The position numbers and the translations under genes were made by a program. From Chitinophagaceae bacterium (GTDB taxonomy: Bacteria; Bacteroidota; Bacteroidia; Chitinophagales; Chitinophagaceae): a stretch of DNA of 12,613 bases. The notes below the pieces were generated by a model that was not told the DNA's origin, ran no database searches, and saw only the letters and a list, made by a program, of their open reading frames with translations. Below, one piece after another: positions 7,064 to 12,613 of the stretch. The DNA lies in contig CANEWV010000016.1 in NCBI GenBank assembly GCA_947442905.1, forward strand, positions 1 through 12,613, read 5' to 3'. Position 1 is the stretch's first letter. Each line of letters starts with the position of its first letter.

Positions 7064-7849
7064 GTGGAAAAAATATCCATTATAAAAATTGGTGGTAATA
7101 TCATTGACAATGAAGTAAATCTTGCTTCCTTTTTAAACGCCTATGCGGCAGTAGAAGGAAAGAAAATTTTAATTCATGGCGGTGGCAAATTGGCCACTAA
7201 AATGGCCGCCGATTTAAATATACCACAGCAATTGGTAGATGGCAGAAGAATCACTGATGCTGCTACGCTTAAAATTGTAACGATGGTATACGCTGGATAC
7301 ATCAATAAAAATATTGTAGCAGCGCTTCAATCAAAAAATATACAGGCACTTGGTATTTGTGGTGCAGATGCAAATATCATAAGAGCACATAAAAGAATAA
7401 ACGCCAGTACCGATTATGGTTTTGTGGGTGACATTGACGTGGTAGACTCGGAAAAAATTATTCAGTTATTAGAAGCAGGCTTATCGCTTGTAGTGGCACC
7501 TATTACACACGATGGTGCAGGACAGCTATTAAACACCAATGCCGATACGATGGCGCAGGCCATTGCTACTGCAATTAGCAGCATATACGAAGTGTCTTTG
7601 GTATACTCTTTTGAAAAAAAAGGCGTGCTTTCTGATATCCATAATAACGATAGCGTTATTCCGGTAATTAATCCTGAAAATTACGCCAGTTTAAAAGCGG
7701 GTGGTCAGGTAAATGAAGGGATGATTCCAAAACTAGATAATGCTTTTGAAGCTTTGCAAAAAGGCGTAAATAGGGTTATCATTGGAGACGCTTTAGATAT
7801 TGAAAAATTAATTGCTGGAAAAGCTGGCACAACCATTCAAGAAAATTAA
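7064..7849 (+). CDS. argB: N-acylglutamate kinase
   Basis: The GTG at 7064, two bases after the argF' stop, gives 261 residues beginning MEKISIIKIGG, the normal start of the fold; extending to 7013 would overlap argF' by 49 bases for no added domain. The kinase phosphorylates the gamma-carboxylate of N-acylglutamate with ATP. Visible motifs are Lys8 and Gly10-Gly11 (IKIGG), HGGGK at 38-42, the substrate-contact segment GRRITD around 60-65, NTNAD, and Lys223 in EGMIPKL. It lacks the N-terminal helix that arginine-inhibited, hexameric kinases carry, so it is probably the short, arginine-insensitive type, and feedback would act elsewhere, for example on the first enzyme or on transcription. The GTG start may lower its translation. 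Confidence 0.94.
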   Translation: MEKISIIKIGGNIIDNEVNLASFLNAYAAVEGKKILIHGGGKLATKMAADLNIPQQLVDGRRITDAATLKIVTMVYAGYINKNIVAALQSKNIQALGICGADANIIRAHKRINASTDYGFVGDIDVVDSEKIIQLLEAGLSLVVAPITHDGAGQLLNTNADTMAQAIATAISSIYEVSLVYSFEKKGVLSDIHNNDSVIPVINPENYASLKAGGQVNEGMIPKLDNAFEALQKGVNRVIIGDALDIEKLIAGKAGTTIQEN

Positions 7850-7855
7850 AGTAAG

Positions 7856-8944
7856 GTGGAAGCAAATAAACATAATTACGCAGCTGCTGCAATCGCTTTA
7901 CTTCAAAAGCTGATTGCAACGCCTTCCTTTAGTAAAGAGGAGGACACTACTGCGTCAATTTTATTTGATTACTTAGGGCAAAATGGTGTAACGCCTAATA
8001 GACATCTCAACAATGTTTGGGCGGCTAATAAAAACTTTGATCCTTCAAAGCCAACGATACTTTTAAACTCTCATCATGATACGGTAAAGCCTAATGCAGG
8101 TTATACGCTTGATCCTTACAATCCCATAATTAAAGATGGTAAATTGTTTGGGCTAGGAAGTAATGATGCGGGTGCTTCACTTGTTTCATTACTGCATGTT
8201 TTTTTACATTATTACAACGCGTCTAATCTTACATACAACATCATTTATGCTGGGACTGCCGAAGAAGAAATTTCTGGGAAAAATGGTATCGAAAGTTTGG
8301 TGCCGCATTTACCAGTAATTGATTGTGCCATTATTGGTGAACCTACACGTATGCAATTAGCAGTAGCAGAGCGCGGATTAATGGTGTTAGATGTAGTGGT
8401 ACCAGGTGTTGCAGGACATGCAGCTAGAGGCGAAGGTATCAATGCAATTTATCAAGCACTACCTGTCATTGATGTATTTAAAAATTATGTTTTTCCAAAA
8501 TCCTCTGAATTGTTAGGTCCGGTACAGCAAACCGTCACTGTTATAGAAACCACCAACAAGGCGCATAATATTGTACCACCTGATTGTACATTGGTGGTGG
8601 ACGTTCGGGTAAATGAGTGTTATACGTTTGCTCAAATTGTAGAAGAACTTAATGCTCAAATCAATAATCCAGCAGTAACAATTACTCCAAGAAGCACGCG
8701 TCTTAAATCTTCGGCGATTGCATTAGATCACCCACTGGTTAAAGCGGGCATGGCTATTGGCAGTGAGCCTTACGGGTCACCAACAACATCCGATAAAGCA
8801 CTTGTTTCATTTCCTGCTTTAAAAATGGGTCCTGGTGAATCTGCTAGAAGTCATAGCGCAGATGAATTTGTTTATGTTGAAGAAATAGAAACGGGCATAG
8901 AAAAATATATTGAACTGTTAGATCAGGTGTTACTACAAAAGTAA
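7856..8944 (+). CDS. argE: M20-family deacylase, probable N-acylcitrulline deacylase (ArgE-like)
   Basis: This 362-residue metallopeptidase-fold enzyme should remove the acyl group after carbamoylation, yielding citrulline for ArgG. M20 features are in order: metal ligands in SHHDTVKP (His73, Asp75), bridging Asp104 in GSNDAG, catalytic Glu136 and ligand Glu137 in GTAEEE, Glu162 in GEPTR, the dimerisation domain with AGHAARGEGINAI, and the final ligand His333 in RSHSADE. It starts at GTG 7856, six bases after the argB stop, with AAGG just upstream. Because the operon uses an ArgF' acting on acylated ornithine, the substrate is inferred to be N-succinyl- or N-acetylcitrulline and not acetylornithine. 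A succinyl-diaminopimelate desuccinylase role is possible for the family, but the position argues against it. Confidence 0.88.
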   Translation: MEANKHNYAAAAIALLQKLIATPSFSKEEDTTASILFDYLGQNGVTPNRHLNNVWAANKNFDPSKPTILLNSHHDTVKPNAGYTLDPYNPIIKDGKLFGLGSNDAGASLVSLLHVFLHYYNASNLTYNIIYAGTAEEEISGKNGIESLVPHLPVIDCAIIGEPTRMQLAVAERGLMVLDVVVPGVAGHAARGEGINAIYQALPVIDVFKNYVFPKSSELLGPVQQTVTVIETTNKAHNIVPPDCTLVVDVRVNECYTFAQIVEELNAQINNPAVTITPRSTRLKSSAIALDHPLVKAGMAIGSEPYGSPTTSDKALVSFPALKMGPGESARSHSADEFVYVEEIETGIEKYIELLDQVLLQK

Positions 8945-8967
8945 CAGCTGAATAAAAAATAGAAACG

Positions 8968-10302
8968 ATGAAACTTTGGCAAAAAAATACAAACGTAGCA
9001 GCAGCGGTAGAAAATTTTACCGTTGGAAACGATCCAGCATTTGATGCGATGCTCGCGCCTTTTGATGTGCTTGGCTCACTTGCACATGTGCGTATGCTTG
9101 CTCAGGTTGGTTTATTAGAATCTTCAGAAGCCCAGTTAATTGACGCCGCATTAAAAAACATTTACAAGCAGGTAATAGCGCCAGGCTTTGTATTACCAGC
9201 GGGTGTAGAAGATATTCATTCTTATGTAGAACTCTTATTAACAGAGCAGCTTGGAGATGCAGGTAAAAAAATTCATAGCGCTAGAAGTAGAAATGATCAA
9301 GTACTCGTGGATTTAAAATTATACCTGCGTCATGAAATCATGGAGCTTGTGGGAAGTGTGCAATCATTATTTACATTACTGCAAGCACAAAGTGAAAAAT
9401 ATAAAAACCATTTATTACCTGGCTATACGCATTTGCAACTTGCTATGCCATCTTCATTTGGACTCTGGTTTGGCGCTTATGCCGAAAGTTTGGTAGACGA
9501 TTTAATTACTTTACAAAGTGCATATAAAGTAGTCAATAAAAATCCACTTGGTTCAGCTGCTGGTTATGGATCTTCTTTTCCTATCAGCAGAAGTGTAACC
9601 ACTGTTTTACTTGGCTTTGAAAATTTAAATTACAATGTGGTATATGCGCAAATGGGAAGAGGTAAAGCAGAGCGCATTACTGCGATGGCACTTGCAAATA
9701 TTGCAGATACACTAGCAAAAATGAGCATGGATGCCTGTCTCTATTTAAATCAAAACTTTGATTTTATAGCGTTCCCTGCAGAGCTTACTACCGGGTCAAG
9801 TATCATGCCGCATAAAAAAAATCCGGATGTTTTTGAACTGATCCGTTCACATTGCAACCGTATAAAAGCATTGCCTAACGAAGTAATGCTTATGACAACC
9901 AATTTACCTTCTGGTTACCACCGCGATTTACAATTACTCAAAGAGCATTTGTTTCCTGCTTTTAAAACCTTGCATGACTGCCTCGCAATGGCGCAATTGA
10001 TGTTTGAATCCATTCAGGTAAAAGAAACCATCCTTCTTGACGAAAAGTATAAATATGCGTTTAGTGTAGAAGAGGTAAACAAGCTGGTATTACAAGGCGT
10101 GCCATTTAGAGATGCCTATAAACAAGTGGGTATGGCCATCGAAAATGGTAATTTTAGTTATAGCACCAACCTAAACCATACCCACGAGGGTAGTATGGGT
10201 AATTTGTGTAATGATAAAATTGAAAAAATGATGCAAGAAGTGCTTGCTGGCTTTAATTTTGCTATTGCTAGTAATGCAGTAGCTGCTTTACTAAACGACT
10301 AA
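8968..10302 (+). CDS. argH: Argininosuccinate lyase
   Basis: This 444-residue member of the fumarase/aspartase superfamily cleaves argininosuccinate to arginine and fumarate. The signature GSSIMPHKKNP begins at residue 276, with catalytic Ser278 and Lys283. HSARSRNDQV is near residue 107, and the catalytic-base region PGYTHLQLAMP holds His155. The size is typical. It is separated from argE by 23 bases with no visible promoter or terminator, and starts at ATG 8968. It is the last gene of the arginine operon. No terminator is seen after it; the following gene has its own promoter, so readthrough into it remains possible. Confidence 0.97.
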   Translation: MKLWQKNTNVAAAVENFTVGNDPAFDAMLAPFDVLGSLAHVRMLAQVGLLESSEAQLIDAALKNIYKQVIAPGFVLPAGVEDIHSYVELLLTEQLGDAGKKIHSARSRNDQVLVDLKLYLRHEIMELVGSVQSLFTLLQAQSEKYKNHLLPGYTHLQLAMPSSFGLWFGAYAESLVDDLITLQSAYKVVNKNPLGSAAGYGSSFPISRSVTTVLLGFENLNYNVVYAQMGRGKAERITAMALANIADTLAKMSMDACLYLNQNFDFIAFPAELTTGSSIMPHKKNPDVFELIRSHCNRIKALPNEVMLMTTNLPSGYHRDLQLLKEHLFPAFKTLHDCLAMAQLMFESIQVKETILLDEKYKYAFSVEEVNKLVLQGVPFRDAYKQVGMAIENGNFSYSTNLNHTHEGSMGNLCNDKIEKMMQEVLAGFNFAIASNAVAALLND

Positions 10303-10319
10303 TAATTTATTTACATTTG
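10287..10319 (+). promoter_or_regulatory. Bacteroidota-type promoter of the FKBP gene
   Basis: TACATTTG (10312-10319) matches the -7 consensus TAnnTTTG exactly. TTTA (10287-10290), one base from the -33 TTTG box, lies 21 bases upstream, inside the end of argH. Transcription would start near 10325 and leave a leader of about a dozen bases before the ATG at 10338. Confidence 0.5.
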
Positions 10320-10337
10320 ATACTTAAACAACAATAC

Positions 10338-11078
10338 ATGAAACGTCTTTTTATTTGTTTATTACTTGCTTCTTTTGGTGCTAATGCACAGGTTAAAAAA
10401 GCGGCAACTGCTCCAAAAGTTGCTACAAAAACAGTAGCAAAGCCAACAATTGCGGTTAAGCCAATGGGGGTTTTTAAAAATAGTGCCGATAGTGCTGGTT
10501 ATGCGCTTGGTGTTCGTATTGGTCAGAATTTAAAGGCACAAGGTTTTGATGCTATCAACCTTCCTAATTTATACCGTGCTATTGGTGATGTGTTTAGTGG
10601 TAAGGCATCTGCACTTCCAGAAGCTGTGTTGGATAAATGTATTGGTGAATTTGTACAAAAAGCAAACGAACAAAAATCGGCGGGTGCTAAAAAAGCGGGC
10701 ATCGAATTTTTAGCCGCCAATGCAAAAAAACCGGGCGTTGTAACCCTTGCTTCAGGACTACAATATGTAGTGGTTAAAGCTGGGACAGATACAACCAAAC
10801 CTAAATTAACAGATAAAGTAAAATGTCATTACCATGGCACATTATTAGATGGTAGTATTTTTGATAGTTCTATGGATCGTGGTGAACCAGTTGTGTTCCC
10901 TGTAAATGGCGTTATTAAAGGCTGGCAAGAAGCTTTACAGTTAATGACTGTAGGCAGCAAATGGAAATTATATGTGCCTTCTGATTTAGCATATGGTGAT
11001 AGTTCTCCAAGTCCGTCTATTGGTCCTGGCGCGCTACTTGTATTTGATGTAGAATTAATTAGTATCGAAAAAGAATAG
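10338..11078 (+). CDS. Secreted FKBP-type peptidyl-prolyl cis-trans isomerase
   Basis: The start at ATG 10338 gives 246 residues beginning with a clear signal peptide (MKRLFICLLLASFGANAQ, cleavage probably after Ala17). A TTG at 10317 would add seven residues before it and lies inside the promoter. After a Lys/Ala/Thr-rich linker, residues about 38-125 resemble the helical dimerisation domain of FkpA/Mip proteins (SAGYALGVRIGQNLKAQGF). Residues about 140-245 form the FKBP domain, with YHGTLLDGSIFDSS, VIKGWQEALQLM and VPSDLAYG, which hold the usual Tyr, Asp, Phe, Ile and Trp active-site residues. It probably helps fold periplasmic or outer-membrane proteins. It is unrelated to arginine synthesis and is followed 22 bases later by a lipoprotein gene, perhaps in the same transcript. 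Confidence 0.93.
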   Translation: MKRLFICLLLASFGANAQVKKAATAPKVATKTVAKPTIAVKPMGVFKNSADSAGYALGVRIGQNLKAQGFDAINLPNLYRAIGDVFSGKASALPEAVLDKCIGEFVQKANEQKSAGAKKAGIEFLAANAKKPGVVTLASGLQYVVVKAGTDTTKPKLTDKVKCHYHGTLLDGSIFDSSMDRGEPVVFPVNGVIKGWQEALQLMTVGSKWKLYVPSDLAYGDSSPSPSIGPGALLVFDVELISIEKE

Positions 11079-11100
11079 TTTTCTTTAATAAAATAGTTGC

Positions 11101-11907
11101 ATGAATTTTTATAAGAATAGTGTTAGTGCTGGCTCCGTTTTTTTGGTTGCAATTTTGTTAACCTTACAAGCCTGCTCTCCCAATAATGTCACCATTCAAA
11201 ATGATTATAAAAAATATTTTGATGAGACTCAAACAACAGGTTCTTTTGGACTTTTTGATAATGGGTCTGGCGAGTTTTATATTTATAATCTAGCGCAGTT
11301 TAAAGATTCTAGCTATGCGCCTGCTTCTACATTTGAAATTGTGAATGCCTTAGTAGGTATCGAAACCGGCAGAATCGTAGATGAAAAAATGATGCTTTCT
11401 GTAGACAGTGCAGGTCCCATTCGAATGGATAGTGCCTTTAAACAAACTTCAACGCCTTACTTTATGGAAGTGGCTAGAACAATTGGAAAAGACACCATGC
11501 AACACTGGTTAGATAGCTTGCAATATGGAACAAAAAATATGGGCTCCGCTGTAGATTCTTTTTGGTATAACAATAAGTTGGTGATTACCCCAGACGAGCA
11601 GATGGGTCTTGTAAAAAAATTATATTTTGGTCAATTGCCTTTTCAAAAGCGAAGCCAAGAAATGGTTAAAATGTTAATGCTTCAAACAGCTAACGCCAAT
11701 TATAAATTAAGTTACAAGCAAGGCTTTAGTTATAAGCAAAATGGTAAAGCAGTGGCATGGATTGTTGGATGGATTGAAGAAAATAAACACCCTTACTTTT
11801 TTGTTTTGCAAACAGAAGGCGCCGCAAGTACTGATATAAAAACTGTGAGCATGACGGTACTTAATAAAATATTAAAATCGCAAGGCTTTTTTGAAGGCAA
11901 AAGATAA
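11101..11907 (+). CDS. Class D beta-lactamase-like lipoprotein with altered active-site motifs
   Basis: The protein has 268 residues. The N-terminus has a hydrophobic segment and a lipobox-like LQAC with Cys25, so it is probably a lipoprotein, although Gln at -2 is unusual. The body follows the OXA/class D (penicillin-binding transpeptidase) pattern: PASTFEIVNAL, YFMEVARTIG, DSFWYNNKLVITPDEQ, KKLYFGQLPF and YKLSYKQG. However, the catalytic motifs differ. SxxK is Ser76-Thr-Phe-Glu79, with Glu in place of the carbamylated Lys; SxV is Ser117-Thr-Pro119; YGN is Tyr142-Gly-Thr144; KTG is Lys206-Gln-Gly208. The reading frame is intact and of normal length, so it is unlikely to be a decaying gene. 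A penicillin-binding, sensing or structural role is possible, while beta-lactam hydrolysis looks unlikely. It sits between FKBP and ispG with short gaps of 22 and 19 bases. Confidence 0.82.
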   Translation: MNFYKNSVSAGSVFLVAILLTLQACSPNNVTIQNDYKKYFDETQTTGSFGLFDNGSGEFYIYNLAQFKDSSYAPASTFEIVNALVGIETGRIVDEKMMLSVDSAGPIRMDSAFKQTSTPYFMEVARTIGKDTMQHWLDSLQYGTKNMGSAVDSFWYNNKLVITPDEQMGLVKKLYFGQLPFQKRSQEMVKMLMLQTANANYKLSYKQGFSYKQNGKAVAWIVGWIEENKHPYFFVLQTEGAASTDIKTVSMTVLNKILKSQGFFEGKR

Positions 11908-11926
11908 CCCTATTACAACACGTTTT

Positions 11927-12613
11927 ATGATGCAATATTACTGTCCATCTTTAACACAAACAAGACGTCTTAAAACTAGAGAAGTGACCATTGGTCAACT
12001 CAAAATTGGTAATGGTCATCCGATACGTGTTCAAACCATGACCACCACCGATACGCTTGACACAGCCGCAACTGTGGAGCAAACCATCAGGTGTATTGAA
12101 GCAGGTGCAGAGCTTGTTAGAATTACAGCACCTAGCAAAAAAGAAGCAGAAAATTTACTCAATATAAAAAATGAATTACGTGCAAGAGGGTATGATACAC
12201 CTATTGTTGCTGATATTCATTTTACACCCAATGCCGCAGAAATTGCTGCGCGTATTGTTGAAAAAGTTCGCATCAATCCAGGCAATTATGTAGATAAGAA
12301 AAAGTTTGAGCTTATCGAATATTCTGATCAGGATTACGCCGAAGAAATTGAAAGAATTACAGAAAGATTTACACCACTCGTACTTATTTGTAAGGAACAT
12401 GGAACGGCTATGCGCATTGGCACCAACCATGGTTCACTAAGTGATCGTATCATGAGTAGATATGGCGATACACCCATGGGTATGGTGGAAAGTGCCATGG
12501 AATTTTTACGTGTTGCAAGGGCCAATGATTACCACAACATTGTACTTAGCATGAAAGCCAGCAATCCACAAGTAATGGTGCAGGCATACCGTTTGCTGAT
12601 TCAGCAAATGCAA
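11927..12613 (+). CDS. ispG: 4-hydroxy-3-methylbut-2-enyl diphosphate synthase, 5' part only
   Basis: The frame begins with two ATG codons (11927 and 11930) and is open to the window end, covering 229 codons. IspG (GcpE) is the [4Fe-4S] enzyme of the MEP isoprenoid pathway that converts MEcPP to HMBPP. The visible part is the N-terminal TIM-barrel domain: TREVTIGQLKIGNGHPIRVQ, AGAELVRITAP, PIVADIHF, KVRINPGNY, HGTAMRIGTNHGSLSDRI and NIVLSMKASNPQVMVQAYRL. The last stretches resemble the plant, chlamydial and Bacteroidota version, which carries an extra inserted domain, more than the short enterobacterial form. The Fe-S-binding C-terminal domain lies beyond the window. It starts 19 bases after the lipoprotein gene with no promoter seen. 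Confidence 0.95.
   Translation, partial: MMQYYCPSLTQTRRLKTREVTIGQLKIGNGHPIRVQTMTTTDTLDTAATVEQTIRCIEAGAELVRITAPSKKEAENLLNIKNELRARGYDTPIVADIHFTPNAAEIAARIVEKVRINPGNYVDKKKFELIEYSDQDYAEEIERITERFTPLVLICKEHGTAMRIGTNHGSLSDRIMSRYGDTPMGMVESAMEFLRVARANDYHNIVLSMKASNPQVMVQAYRLLIQQMQ

Noticed and set aside
10317..10337. TTG 10317 as the start of the FKBP gene
   Set aside because: It lies inside the TACATTTG promoter box and would place seven polar residues before a standard signal peptide.

Overview
The window looks like chromosomal DNA of a Bacteroidota bacterium, probably near the Chitinophagales/Sphingobacteriia. The reasons are an outer-membrane barrel of the OMP_b-brl_3/TonB-receptor type, an ArgF'-type acylornithine carbamoyltransferase, a plant-like IspG, a TAnnTTTG-type promoter, AT-rich coding sequence and the lack of strong Shine-Dalgarno sites. 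No mobile elements, CRISPR arrays, rRNA or tRNA genes were seen.

Layout. (1) 1-1689: the 3' part of a large outer-membrane beta-barrel gene, closed by a clean intrinsic terminator (1709-1742). (2) 1743-2035: a non-coding stretch. Its first half is AT-rich; its second half (about 1901-2003) is much more GC-rich and holds three overlapping, mutually exclusive RNA pairings, a short reading frame rich in arginine codons, and a U-rich tract. I read this as a possible attenuator of the next operon. (3) 2036-10302: an eight-gene arginine operon on the + strand with gaps of 23 bp or less and two ATGA overlaps. The order is GNAT acyltransferase, argG, argC, argD, argF', argB, argE-like deacylase, argH. 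(4) 10338-12613: a secreted FKBP prolyl isomerase with its own promoter, a class-D-beta-lactamase-like lipoprotein whose catalytic motifs have decayed, and the start of ispG, which runs off the window.

How the arginine genes fit together. The GNAT enzyme probably acylates glutamate. ArgB phosphorylates the product, ArgC reduces it and ArgD transaminates it to acylornithine. ArgF' carbamoylates the still acylated ornithine to acylcitrulline, the M20 deacylase releases citrulline, and ArgG plus ArgH make arginine. The ArgF' residue that separates N-acetyl- from N-succinylornithine specificity is Val90 here, not Glu, which points to N-succinylated intermediates as in Bacteroides. With a specialised first enzyme, this is the full glutamate-to-arginine route except carbamoyl phosphate synthesis, which is not in the window.

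The most interesting signals are the candidate arginine leader/attenuator at 1901-2024, the four-cysteine motif in the GNAT enzyme, the Val90 specificity marker, and the class-D-like lipoprotein in which all four active-site motifs deviate.
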